Shown here piece after piece: positions 52,829-61,507 of a stretch of 64,000 bases of DNA. The DNA lies in assembly GCA_900548975.1 (NCBI GenBank), contig URMS01000016.1, positions 1-64,000 on the forward strand, read 5' to 3'. The position numbers were made by a program, and so were the translations under genes. The stretch comes from an uncultured Porphyromonadaceae bacterium. Lineage in GTDB: Bacteria; Bacteroidota; Bacteroidia; Bacteroidales; Muribaculaceae. Under the pieces are notes generated by a model. That model searched no databases, was not told the DNA's origin, and saw nothing but the letters and a program-made list of their open reading frames with translations. Position 1 is the first letter of the stretch. Every line of letters begins with the position of its first letter.

Positions 52829-55399
52829 ATGACAATATACCCTATACTACGTGCCGCGGCCCTGTCGGCCGTCATGGCGCTTCCGGCTACGGCTCTGGCA
52901 GACACCGACGGCGTGGTGTACCGCGACAAACACCACCGCTTCACAGTGGTGGCAGAAGGCCTTGTGCGCATGGAATATGCCCCCGACGGCCGTTTTGTCG
53001 ACAATCCGTCGTTTGTAGGCTTCGAGCGCTCATATCCCGAAGCCGAGGCCACAGTAAGCAATGAAAACGGTGTGATCCGCATAGTCACACCCAAGATGGA
53101 ACTTAACTACAGGAAATCGTCGGGACCGTTCACGGCCGAAAACCTCACCATCAAGTCAGCAGAAGGCATGAAAGCTTTCGAATGGACACCAGGCACCGAG
53201 CAGAAGAACAATCTGCTGGGCACTACCCGAACGCTTGACCAATGGGACGGATCGGACATAATGCTCAAAGGCGACGACGGCAAGCGCCATCCCCATCCCC
53301 GCACTCTCGACAAAGGCCTGCTTGCACGCGACGGCTGGACTCTGATCGATGACTCTCGCGGTTTTCTTCTCGATTCCGACCCCGAAATCCCGTGGGTGAA
53401 AGAGCGAAAAAGCCGGAAAGGAGCGCAGGACTGGTATTTCCTTGCTTACGGCGACGATTACGAGGGCGCGCTCCACGATTTCACCATTCTTTCAGGCCCC
53501 ATGTCGCTGCCGCCACGATATGCCTTCGGGTACTGGTGGTCGCGCTGGTGGGCATATTCCGAGCACGAATTCAAGCAGCTTATCGACAACTTCGAGGACT
53601 ACGGCATACCGCTCGAGGTGCTTGTTATAGACATGGACTGGCACTACACCGACGCCGAACATGGCGGATGGACCGGCTGGACATGGAACCGCCGTCTTTT
53701 TCCCGAGCCACAGCGTTTCCTCAACTATCTGCGCGACCGCAACATGAAGGTGACCCTCAACCTCCACCCTGCTTCGGGTGTAAAGAAATACGAAGCGTCC
53801 TATCCTGATATAGCCGCTGAAAACGGTATCAACCCGGCCACCGAGGCCGATGTGCCCTGGGTATCGTCCGACCGCCGCTTCATCAACAGTGTCTTCGAGC
53901 ATATTCTGAATCCGATGAGCCGCGAAGGCGTTTCGTTCTGGTGGCTTGACTGGCAGCAGGATCCCTACGACGCCAAAGTCGACAGCCTGAGCAACACATG
54001 GTGGCTCAACTATGTGTTCTTCAACAAGATGAAACGCGATCAGCCCGACGTTCGTCCGATGATATACCACCGTTGGGGAGGTCTGGGCAACCACCGCTAT
54101 CAGATAGGTTTCTCCGGCGACAACTACGCCACATGGAAATCGCTCGATTTCCTGCCCTATTTCACAGCCACGGCTGCCAATGTGTGCTACGGTTTCTGGT
54201 GCCACGATCTGGGCGGACACTACATGGCCCAGGGCGACTCGACCACCAACGGCGAGCTCTATGCCCGCTCCATGCAGTTCGGAGCCTATAGCCCCATGAT
54301 GCGCACACACTCCAACAAAAACGCCCGGCTTGTCAAAGAGCCGTGGAATTTCGACCGAAGCACCCTGTCGGTAATACGTTCGGCCGTTCAGCAACGCTAC
54401 CGCATGGTACCGTATATCTATACCATGGCCCGCAAGGCACACGACACAGGTGTGGCCATATGTCGTCCGATGTACTACAGCAATCCCGAGTGCGAAAAAG
54501 CCTACACGGCTACCGGCCAGTATATGTTCGGCGACTGCATGCTTGTAGCGCCTGTGACCCATGCAGGCACCGACGGCTTCGCTGATATCGAAGTGTGGCT
54601 GCCCGAAGGACAGTGGTACGAGAAAAGCAGCGGTACATTGCTTGCCGGCGACAGCACATACACACGCAGTTTTGCCCTCGACGAGATTCCGGTGTACGTG
54701 AAAGCCGGCTCGGTAGTGCCTGTGCACGCACGCCGGGAAAGCACCTTGCGCCACAACGACAATCCGATATGTTTTGAAATATATCCGGGCGGCAACGGTT
54801 CTTTTACGCTCTACGAAGACTACGGCGATGACAATAACTACGATACCGAGTACGCCACCACCCTGGTGGAGTCGACACAATGCGATTCCATTTTAACAGT
54901 GGTCATATCGCCCCGCAAGGGTTCCTATCGCGAAATGCCGGAGAGCCGCGCTTTCAGCCTGCGGATACCGGCCACTCTGCCCCCGCTGACTGTAACAGTC
55001 GACGGAAAAACGTGCTCTTATACCTACGACCCCGAAGAACTTGCCACAGAAGTGGAACTGCCGGTACTGCCTTGCGACAGTGAACGTAGGATAAAGTTGA
55101 CATTCCCCGGCGGTGCGACCGTAGCCGACGGAACCATCGGAAATATGAAGCGGTTCGTATCGGCTTTCGGAGACCTCAAGAACCACTATGCACGACTGTG
55201 TGTAAACGAGAATTTCGGCCCCATGGCAACAATATACGAAGCCATTGAATACCATCCCGAGAAAACAGCCTCTACCCTGTCGGCTTTCCGCAACAATTTC
55301 AACCGTCTCGACGAAATCGTAACCGGTCAGGACATGAGCGACAAAGCCAGGGCATGGTTCATGAAAGCCGTCGGCAAAAAGACTTCCGATAAATTGTGA
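52829..55399 (+). CDS. Glycoside hydrolase family 31
   Basis: 856 residues with a signal peptide (ALSAVMALPATALAD, near residue 25). An N-terminal beta domain (about 30-230), the (beta/alpha)8 barrel (about 235-580) and C-terminal beta domains with DUF5110 (about 660-740) follow. The nucleophile candidate D374 lies in FWWLDWQQDPYDAK and the acid/base candidate D431 in FSGDNYATWKS; MDWHYTDAEHGG is another conserved segment. GH31 covers alpha-glucosidases, alpha-xylosidases and alpha-N-acetylgalactosaminidases among others. The WLDWQQ motif differs from the classical DMNE and KTDFGE signatures, so substrate is undecided. Confidence 0.9.
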   Translation: MTIYPILRAAALSAVMALPATALADTDGVVYRDKHHRFTVVAEGLVRMEYAPDGRFVDNPSFVGFERSYPEAEATVSNENGVIRIVTPKMELNYRKSSGPFTAENLTIKSAEGMKAFEWTPGTEQKNNLLGTTRTLDQWDGSDIMLKGDDGKRHPHPRTLDKGLLARDGWTLIDDSRGFLLDSDPEIPWVKERKSRKGAQDWYFLAYGDDYEGALHDFTILSGPMSLPPRYAFGYWWSRWWAYSEHEFKQLIDNFEDYGIPLEVLVIDMDWHYTDAEHGGWTGWTWNRRLFPEPQRFLNYLRDRNMKVTLNLHPASGVKKYEASYPDIAAENGINPATEADVPWVSSDRRFINSVFEHILNPMSREGVSFWWLDWQQDPYDAKVDSLSNTWWLNYVFFNKMKRDQPDVRPMIYHRWGGLGNHRYQIGFSGDNYATWKSLDFLPYFTATAANVCYGFWCHDLGGHYMAQGDSTTNGELYARSMQFGAYSPMMRTHSNKNARLVKEPWNFDRSTLSVIRSAVQQRYRMVPYIYTMARKAHDTGVAICRPMYYSNPECEKAYTATGQYMFGDCMLVAPVTHAGTDGFADIEVWLPEGQWYEKSSGTLLAGDSTYTRSFALDEIPVYVKAGSVVPVHARRESTLRHNDNPICFEIYPGGNGSFTLYEDYGDDNNYDTEYATTLVESTQCDSILTVVISPRKGSYREMPESRAFSLRIPATLPPLTVTVDGKTCSYTYDPEELATEVELPVLPCDSERRIKLTFPGGATVADGTIGNMKRFVSAFGDLKNHYARLCVNENFGPMATIYEAIEYHPEKTASTLSAFRNNFNRLDEIVTGQDMSDKARAWFMKAVGKKTSDKL

Positions 55400-55431
55400 T
55401 GTGATAGCCGTCAGAGAACGGTGCTATAGCC

Positions 55432-55463
55432 CCCCGTGCGCTGTGTAAGCGTGCGGGGTTTTT
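55432..55463 (+). terminator. Terminator of the PUL
   Basis: CCCCGTGCGC (55432-55441) and GCGTGCGGGG (55449-55458) form a 10-bp stem with two G-T pairs, followed by five T residues. It ends the GH31 transcript and separates it from the convergent porT gene. Confidence 0.75.
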
Positions 55464-55468
55464 ATTAC

Positions 55469-56188
55469 CTATTCGAAATAGAAGGTAAGGACTATCATCT
55501 TAGAGGTTGCTTTGGACAAGGACTGCGTGAACTTGAGGCGCTCGGGGTCTTCGACAAGATCAGGCCTGTCGTGCTGCAGCACATCGGTGAGTCCGAAGCA
55601 GAACTTTATTTCGGGATTGAGCTTGAAATACGGCAGATAGAAATCGCATCCGAAACCTACCGACAGGAAAAAATCGGTGGATTTGAGTTTAAGGATGTCG
55701 TTGCGTTTCTTCCCGACATCGAATGCCGGCATAATGCCGCCGAGAATATAGGGGCGCGCATTGCGGTAGCGGAGAGCCGAGTATTTCAGTTCGACGGGCG
55801 TGACAACATAGGTCGATTTGATATTCTGGCGCTCGGTCTTGCCGCTGTTCAGCTCGAGCATACGTATGTCGCGGCTGCCGAAGTACATGCCGGGAAGAAA
55901 TCTGAGCGAGAAATAGTTGCCGAGCCTCAGATCCAGCAGGCCGTTGACACAGAAGCCCGGCTGATAGTCGGGCTGGTCGAGACGCCATTCTTCACCCGAC
56001 TCGGTGACGAGGCCATTGTGTGTCAGACGCAGATCGGATGCAAAAGCGCCTACCGAAAAACCGAGGTGCCACCGACGGTTGTCGGCATAGGGGCGGTTGA
56101 GCAGTTTGTCGTTGAAATCGCGGGCGCACAATGCCTGAGACAAAGCGCAGGCGCAACAGATAAAAAATATGAGACGTCGAAGTTTCAT
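55469..56188 (-). CDS. porT: Type IX secretion system protein PorT
   Basis: 239 residues: signal peptide (LIFFICCACALSQALCAR) and an eight-stranded-type outer-membrane barrel with the PorT order: FNDKLLNRPYADNRRWHLGF near the start, GLLDLRLGNYFSLRFLPGMY, and a final aromatic strand MIVLTFYFE. PorT is essential for type IX secretion in Porphyromonas gingivalis, though its exact role is not settled. A second type IX gene (porQ) lies elsewhere in the window, and the protease at 50221 is a likely cargo. Confidence 0.85.
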   Translation of the reverse strand: MKLRRLIFFICCACALSQALCARDFNDKLLNRPYADNRRWHLGFSVGAFASDLRLTHNGLVTESGEEWRLDQPDYQPGFCVNGLLDLRLGNYFSLRFLPGMYFGSRDIRMLELNSGKTERQNIKSTYVVTPVELKYSALRYRNARPYILGGIMPAFDVGKKRNDILKLKSTDFFLSVGFGCDFYLPYFKLNPEIKFCFGLTDVLQHDRPDLVEDPERLKFTQSLSKATSKMIVLTFYFE

Positions 56189-56210
56189 ATATGAATAACG
56201 TTCTGACGGC

Positions 56211-57191
56211 TCAATTATTGCGCCACAGACGCGATACGGCCAGGCTGCAGTCGCGGAAGAAAAGGCTGGTAGGCGTAAATATGGGCTTGAAGCGGGTTTT
56301 GCCGGTAGGCGCGAAAAGTTTTATGGCGCCCGGACGGCAAGAAATGTCGATGTGTGCGTCCATGACGAGCGGATCGCCGTCGATATGCGCCACACCGGCC
56401 TTATGACGGTGGATTGAAGCCGACTTGACGCGAATGATATCGACAAGGGTATTCTTGCCGATAAAACCGGTGAGCAGGTCGAGGCCCAGGCGCGCATGTG
56501 TGAACGGATTGCCGGCATGGACAATGGTAAGATCGAGAAGACCGTCGGTCACCGACGCATCGGGAGCTATGAAAGCATTGTTGCCGTACTGCGACGCATT
56601 GCAGCACACCACCAGAAAAGCGCGCTCGGTAAGAACCAGACCGCCGGCCTCGATAACGTATTCTTCGGGATTGAACTTTATGTATTCGTCGATGGCGCTT
56701 TTAAGGTACATCATTACCCCGCGCCTGCGCTGACGGGCGAAGCGCTCGCTTACGGCGGCATCGAATCCCACCCCGAAGGTACAGAAGAAAGGCGATTGGT
56801 TGGCCATGCCGTAATCGGCACTTATGATATGTCTTTCGGCAATGACGCGCAGCGATCTGTCGACATCCACCGGTATGCCAAGATGGCGTGCCAGTCCGTT
56901 GCCCGAACCTGCCGGTATAATTCCGAGAGGAAGGTCGGAGCCTACAAGACCGCTTGCAGTCTCGTTGACTGTACCGTCGCCCCCACAGGCAAGCACACCG
57001 CCGACACGCCCCTGCGCCACTGCCTCGGCCGCAAGCTGCGTGGCATGGCCGGGGCCTTCGGTGGGACATATCTCATAGTCGATACCTGCCTGCTCGAGGC
57101 GACGCACGATATGCGGTATCATGCGGAGCTTCGAGACAGTGCCGGATATCGGGTTGACGATGAGGCGTATCTTGTCGATGGTCGCTTGCAT
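56211..57191 (-). CDS. Diacylglycerol/lipid kinase, YegS-like
   Basis: 326 residues from ATG 57191, which lies 7 bp after the prfB stop; a longer frame would overlap prfB. The catalytic domain shows the IRLIVNPISGTVSKLRMIP start, the ACGGDGTVNETASGLVG nucleotide motif and LPLGIIPAGSGNGLARHLGI. These are the signatures of the DAGK family, which uses ATP or GTP to phosphorylate lipids such as diacylglycerol or sphingoid bases. Bacteroidetes make sphingolipids, so the lipid substrate remains open. It is probably co-transcribed with prfB. Confidence 0.88.
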   Translation of the reverse strand: MQATIDKIRLIVNPISGTVSKLRMIPHIVRRLEQAGIDYEICPTEGPGHATQLAAEAVAQGRVGGVLACGGDGTVNETASGLVGSDLPLGIIPAGSGNGLARHLGIPVDVDRSLRVIAERHIISADYGMANQSPFFCTFGVGFDAAVSERFARQRRRGVMMYLKSAIDEYIKFNPEEYVIEAGGLVLTERAFLVVCCNASQYGNNAFIAPDASVTDGLLDLTIVHAGNPFTHARLGLDLLTGFIGKNTLVDIIRVKSASIHRHKAGVAHIDGDPLVMDAHIDISCRPGAIKLFAPTGKTRFKPIFTPTSLFFRDCSLAVSRLWRNN

Positions 57192-57198
57192 CGGCTTA

Positions 57199-58324
57199 TC
57201 AGTCGTTCTGGGCATCTTTTTCGGAGAATTCCATCAGGTATGCCTTGATGAAACCGTCGAGGTCACCGTCCATAACACCGCCGACGTCGCTTGTCTGGTA
57301 GTTGGTGCGATGATCTTTGACGCGTCTGTCGTCGAAGACATAGCTGCGGATCTGCGAGCCCCATTCTATCTTCTTTTTGCCGGCCTCTATCTTGGCCTGC
57401 TCGGCCATGCGGTGCTCAAGTTCCTTGGCATAGAGAATGGATCGCAGCTGGCGCAGAGCGTTCTCCTTGTTTTTGGGCTGGTCGCGGGTCTCGGTATTCT
57501 CGATGAGAATTTCCTCTTTTTCACCGGTATAGGGGTCGGTGAACTGATAGCGGAGCCGGACGCCGGATTCGACCTTGTTGACGTTCTGACCGCCGGCGCC
57601 ACCCGAGCGGAATGTATCCCATGATAGCAACGCGGGCTCTACCTTTATCTCGATGGTATCGTCGACAAGCGGTGTAACAAACACTGAAGCAAACGAGGTC
57701 ATACGCTTGCCCTGGGCATTGTAGGGCGACACACGCACAAGACGGTGAACACCGTTTTCGCTTTTGAGGAAACCGTAGGCGAAGTCGCCCTCGACATTGA
57801 TGGTACAGCTTTTAATGCCGGCTTCATCGCCTTCGAGAAGGTTGGCAATCGAAGTCTTGTAGCCGTTCTTTTCGGCCCAGCGCAGATACATACGCATAAG
57901 CATCGATGCCCAGTCCTGGCTCTCGGTGCCACCGGCGCCGGAGTTGATCTTGAGCACGGCACTCATTATGTCGCCCTCGCCGCGAAGCATGTTGCGCAGC
58001 TCGAGCTCCTCGAGAGCCTTTACGGCCTTGGCGTAAGCCTGATCAACTTCTTCCTCGCTCACAAGTTCTTCCTTGAAAAACTCGAGGGCCAGCTTCACTT
58101 CGTCGACAGCGCCTTCCAGTGCGGCATAGTCGGCAATCCACTTCTGCAGATCTTTGATCTTCTTCATCTGCTTCTGTGCGGCCTCGGCATTCTCCCAGAA
58201 TCCGTCGGCCATTGTGCGGAGTTGTTCTTCTTCAACGGCTATTTTCTTCCCGTCGATGTCAAAGATACCTCCTCAGCGCAAGCATACGCTCAAAAGTCTC
58301 TTTTAATTGTTCTTGTGTAATCAT
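57199..58324 (-). CDS. prfB: Peptide chain release factor 2 (programmed +1 frameshift)
   Basis: The full product is 374 residues: 21 codons from ATG 58324 (MITQEQLKETFERMLALRRY then L), an in-frame UGA at 58261-58259, and the remaining codons in the +1 frame (DIDGKKIAVEEEQLRTMADG onwards). It recognises UGA/UAA and triggers peptide release. The catalytic GGQ is in SGGAGGQNVNKVESG. The stop-codon reading tripeptide is SPY in LVRVSPYNAQG, compared with SPF in E. coli. The C-terminal end includes SQIRSYVFDDRRVKDHRTNY. Autoregulation through the frameshift is well known for this gene. Confidence 0.95.
58259..58273 (-). promoter_or_regulatory. prfB +1 frameshift signal
   Basis: On the minus strand AGGAGG (58273-58268) is followed by TAT, CTT and the stop TGA with a C after it (reading AGGAGGTATCTTTGAC in the mRNA sense). 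This matches the internal Shine-Dalgarno plus CUU-UGA-C slippery signal of E. coli prfB. RF2 shortage slows termination and favours the shift, so RF2 controls its own synthesis. Confidence 0.93.
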
Positions 58325-58353
58325 TGTATTATATCTTATTCGTTTTCGCTCTG

Positions 58354-58361
58354 CAAAAATA
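58354..58361 (-). promoter_or_regulatory. -7 box of prfB
   Basis: TATTTTTG on the minus strand, 29 bp before the prfB start. The intergenic region 58362-58591 shows no gene on either strand that I can support. Confidence 0.5.
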
Positions 58362-58591
58362 GCGATTTTTCCCGATATATCTCAGCTAAGGAAGCCGGAG
58401 CCGGGAGTGTGATGGTCTTTTCGGGAGCATATGTTTTTCGGCGACAGATCGGATATGTATTAATGGTAAACGAAGAAGAATGGGGTTTCGCCGATTATCT
58501 AAAGGACGTTAATAATGTTTAATTGGATTCTTTTCACAGCTTATAATCAAAAAAATTCATGTGTGCAGGCCGCGTGTTGAGAAATAATACT

Positions 58592-58599
58592 TAGCTTTG
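58592..58599 (+). promoter_or_regulatory. -7 box of the lipoprotein gene
   Basis: TAGCTTTG, 59 bp before the lipoprotein start at 58659. It fits the TAnnTTTG consensus; -33 not clear. Confidence 0.5.
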
Positions 58600-58658
58600 T
58601 AGTCGGATCACGACGTCGAATGTGCATCTGATTTTTTGAGTCTAATCGTCCTTGTGAT

Positions 58659-59114
58659 ATGAAAAAACTGATACAAACTTTGCTGTGCTCAGTCATAGTA
58701 CTGATGCTCGCAGGCTGCACCACATCCAAGACTACGGTATCGCGAAACGTCGACCTGTCGAAATATGAATATGCCTCGATCATAAACAACGATACATACC
58801 ATATTCCGGCCGAACTGATGGAATACGAAATACTGCTGTTCGATGCGGTAGAAGACTCGCGGCTTCAACTGGTCGGCGAACACAGAATCTACGAACTGTC
58901 GCCAATGCAGCAGTCGCGCCTGCTGCTGGTAAAATACGGTGTGAGCCAGTACGAGGATCAGACGATGGTAACCGTAAACTTCATCGACTATATGACGGGG
59001 CGCCCGGTAGTGTCGTGTCGCGGTGGTTTCGGACTCGGCATCGACTCCGGTGCCGATCTCAGAGGAGCGATCAAACGCGTGTCCCGACAGATTGCCGAGA
59101 CATTTTCAAAATAA
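58659..59114 (+). CDS. Hypothetical lipoprotein
   Basis: 151 residues. The signal ends in a lipobox (VLMLAGC, cysteine 20). The mature domain is alpha/beta with YEYASIINNDTYHIPAELME and a glycine-rich turn GGFGLGIDSGADLRG near the C-terminus, followed by an amphipathic helix (AIKRVSRQIAETFSK). No family is recognised with confidence. It stands alone with its own promoter and no co-transcribed neighbour. Confidence 0.8.
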   Translation: MKKLIQTLLCSVIVLMLAGCTTSKTTVSRNVDLSKYEYASIINNDTYHIPAELMEYEILLFDAVEDSRLQLVGEHRIYELSPMQQSRLLLVKYGVSQYEDQTMVTVNFIDYMTGRPVVSCRGGFGLGIDSGADLRGAIKRVSRQIAETFSK

Positions 59115-59155
59115 CACGGAATGCGTGTATGGTTTCGCAGGGCGGTAAATCGGTC

Positions 59156-59521
59156 CTACGAAACCGTTGTAATATCCGGACAATCCACTTTTATCTTACG
59201 AGGGAGTTTTTTCACTACCTCGGAATAGCTGTGGCGGGCCATCGAACGGATGAGGTCGCGCGTAAGCGAAGCACTGCCGTCGAACTGTATCCAGTACTTT
59301 TTATTCCAGTGCCATGCCGGCTCGATATCGGAGTAGCGTTCGCGCAGCTCGATAGCCCGCTCCGGATCGGACTTGAAAACGATACGGTGCGGAGGTTTAA
59401 GCTCTATGCAGGAAAAAATGCGGCCGCAGACTCGTATCAGCAGATAATCCTCGCCAAAGGCCATATCCTCGGTTGTAGCGGGCAATGAGAGGCAATATTC
59501 GCGGATTTCGTCGAATGTCAT
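59156..59521 (-). CDS. MmcQ/YjbR family protein
   Basis: 121 residues. The family start MTFDEIREYCLSLPATTEDM leads to FGEDYLLIRVCGRIFSCIEL, and the C-terminal half shows EPAWHWNKKYWIQFDGSAS with RDLIRSMARHSYSEVVKKLP. This fold resembles the DNA-binding double-wing domain of the CyaY-like group, but the role is unknown in most bacteria. The start overlaps the stop of the HAD gene by 4 bp, so the two are translated from one transcript. Confidence 0.88.
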   Translation of the reverse strand: MTFDEIREYCLSLPATTEDMAFGEDYLLIRVCGRIFSCIELKPPHRIVFKSDPERAIELRERYSDIEPAWHWNKKYWIQFDGSASLTRDLIRSMARHSYSEVVKKLPRKIKVDCPDITTVS

Positions 59522-60165
59522 AGTATTTTCATTATCTCGGGAAAAGTGTCGATAAGATAAGTCGCTCCGGCATCGGCAAGCGCTTCGCGACTACTGTTGC
59601 CGTACGTCACGCCACAGGACGCCGTACCGGCCGCACTCGCCATGAGAATATCGACCGGGGCATCTCCGACAACAAGAGTTTCTTCCGGCTTCCAGTCCGT
59701 GCGTTCGAGTATGACGAGTACGGGGTCGGGAGCCGGTTTGCCATTGGCCACGTCGTTGCCGCCAACGAGCATAGCAAAAATATCGGTCAGCCCGAATGTA
59801 GCGGCATACTCTTCGAGGGAGGCATGGCTGCGGCTGCTGGCAATGGCCATACCGTAGCCCCGGACATGAAGAGCCTTCAGTGTGTCAATTACTCCGGGAT
59901 AACACTTTACGCCCATCGGACGCTTGAGCCGGTCGAATATCCGGCGATAGGCCGATGCAAAAACGGGGCCCGTGCACGATACACCGGGCCACAGCACCGC
60001 CGGAACATCCTCAAGTCTGAGGCCTATGGTAGCACGGCACTCGTCGTCCGTTTTACCCGGCAGCCGTAGCTCGGCAATGGTTGCCTGCATCGTGGCCACT
60101 ATGAGCGGTGCGGTATCCGCCAAAGTGCCATCGAAATCGAATATTATATTTTTGATCTTAGCCAT
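59518..60165 (-). CDS. HAD-superfamily phosphatase (phosphoglycolate phosphatase-like)
   Basis: 215 residues. Motif I is IIFDFDGTLADT with the nucleophile aspartate at residue 9, motif II is IASSRSH in the cap side, motif III is the lysine in GKPAPDPVLVI and motif IV is VVGDAPVDILMA. The four-helix cap (about 15-85) is that of the PGP/pyrophosphatase group. Substrate not clear; phosphoglycolate or pyrophosphate are the usual candidates. A -7 box ends 9 bp upstream. Confidence 0.88.
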   Translation of the reverse strand: MAKIKNIIFDFDGTLADTAPLIVATMQATIAELRLPGKTDDECRATIGLRLEDVPAVLWPGVSCTGPVFASAYRRIFDRLKRPMGVKCYPGVIDTLKALHVRGYGMAIASSRSHASLEEYAATFGLTDIFAMLVGGNDVANGKPAPDPVLVILERTDWKPEETLVVGDAPVDILMASAAGTASCGVTYGNSSREALADAGATYLIDTFPEIMKIL

Positions 60166-60173
60166 AATTACTA

Positions 60174-60181
60174 CAAAACTA
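60174..60181 (-). promoter_or_regulatory. -7 box close to the HAD phosphatase start
   Basis: TAGTTTTG on the minus strand ends 8 bp before the ATG at 60165, implying a leader of only a few bases. No -33 element is clear. Confidence 0.45.
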
Positions 60182-60342
60182 CGAAAAAAAGCCTATAAAA
60201 CAGGCATACCGCCCGGAGCGGGTGGAATTATCATTATATTATTTTTTGATCGGAGGCCGATTCTGACATCTTTTTTTCGTAAATTCGCACAGTCTTTCCT
60301 CAGCTAATTCAGTCCACAACACTCCATATCAAGCATTACCAC

Positions 60343-61314
60343 ATGATATACGCTCTGATATTCGTACTATTGCTGGTGTCGGAACTTATATATTTCGCTG
60401 TCGCCGTGAGAAGCGGAATCATCGACAGGCCCAATCACCGTTCGTCGCACATAGAGCCGACGGTCAAAGGCGGCGGCATTATCTTCGCTCTTGGAGCATG
60501 GATTGCGGCCGCATTCTTCGGCCTCCACTATCCTTTATTCTATATGGGACTGACCCTCCTTGCGGTGATCAGTCTCCGCGATGACATACATCCGCTTTCC
60601 GGCCCGATCCGCCTCACTGCGCAACTGGTAGCTATGACTGTGCTTATGTGCGGGCCGGTGTTTGTGGCCACAATGCAGTGGTGGGCCTTCCCGATTGTCA
60701 TTATAGCAGGGATCTGGGCGATAAATGCCTACAACTTCATGGACGGCATCAATGGCATGACGGCGGCATATTCCCTGACAGTACTGGGCACGCTCTGCTA
60801 TATAGAGACGAGGACCGATTTCGTAGCTCAGCCTTTCATTATTGTCATGATGATCGCTGTGGCCGTTTTCTCGCTCTTCAATTTCCGTGCCAGGGCACGT
60901 TGCTTTGCCGGGGATGTCGGTTCGATATCGATGGGCTTCATAATGGTTTTCCTGCTGGGACGCCTTATAGCTGTTACAGGCGATTTCTCCTATCTTGTCC
61001 TTGTGGCCGTATACGGTGTCGATTCGGCGCTCACATTATTTCACCGTCTGTTGTTGCGACAGAATATACTCCATGCGCACCGGATGCACCTCTATCAGAT
61101 TATGGCCAATGAGCTGCACATGCCCCACCGTGCCGTTGCCTTGATTTATGGAGGCATACAGGCAATTGTGTCGGCCGGACTGCTCCTTCTTCCGGCGGGA
61201 AGATATCTCTACGCATTTTCGGTCTTAATTATACTGTGCGGAGCCTATGTGCTGTTCATGAGAAAGTACTTCGACCTCCACAAACGCACACTGTGCTACA
61301 ACGCGTCGAAATAA
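60343..61314 (+). CDS. MraY/WecA-type glycosyl-1-phosphate transferase
   Basis: 323 residues with ten or so membrane spans. The polyprenol-phosphate sugar-1-phosphate transferase motifs are present: SSHIEPTVKGGGIIFALGAW near the start, a DDIHPLSGPIRL acidic motif, NAYNFMDGINGM, GDVGSISMGF and the late HAHRMHLYQ. It links a sugar-1-phosphate to undecaprenyl phosphate to begin O-antigen or capsule units. No polysaccharide gene cluster is attached here, so the gene is a stand-alone initiator. A near-consensus -7 box lies about 60 bp upstream. Confidence 0.9.
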   Translation: MIYALIFVLLLVSELIYFAVAVRSGIIDRPNHRSSHIEPTVKGGGIIFALGAWIAAAFFGLHYPLFYMGLTLLAVISLRDDIHPLSGPIRLTAQLVAMTVLMCGPVFVATMQWWAFPIVIIAGIWAINAYNFMDGINGMTAAYSLTVLGTLCYIETRTDFVAQPFIIVMMIAVAVFSLFNFRARARCFAGDVGSISMGFIMVFLLGRLIAVTGDFSYLVLVAVYGVDSALTLFHRLLLRQNILHAHRMHLYQIMANELHMPHRAVALIYGGIQAIVSAGLLLLPAGRYLYAFSVLIILCGAYVLFMRKYFDLHKRTLCYNASK

Positions 61315-61324
61315 TCGATCGTTC

Positions 61325-61364
61325 AGTGCCGGAGATGGCGCCGGGAGGCGTAGCCGGTACTTTT
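61325..61364 (+). terminator. Terminator after the transferase gene
   Basis: AGTGCCGG (61325-61332) and CCGGTACT (61354-61361) form an 8-bp stem with one G-T pair, and TTTT follows. It isolates the EF-G paralogue's promoter region. Confidence 0.6.
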
Positions 61365-61380
61365 GTAAAAAAAGTTTTTT

Positions 61381-61394
61381 ATGTTGTGTAACAT
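61381..61394. promoter_or_regulatory. Palindrome upstream of the EF-G paralogue
   Basis: ATGTT-GTGT-AACAT is a perfect inverted repeat 114 bp before the start codon. A weak -7 box (TAAATTGC) lies about 85 bp before the start, so the palindrome sits at activator distance from it. It may be the site of a CRP-family regulator; this is inference. Confidence 0.35.
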
Positions 61395-61507
61395 ATTGCC
61401 GAAGTAGGTCCAATAAAAAAAATATTTATAAATTGCGACCGTAAAAATCGCCGAGGGCACGTCCCGAGGCCATAAATTCACCCTATACAGAAAACTACAC
61501 TGATAGC

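Noticed and set aside
58307..58522. 71-residue plus-strand frame between prfB and the lipoprotein gene
   Set aside because: It overlaps the prfB start and promoter on the other strand; no support for translation.
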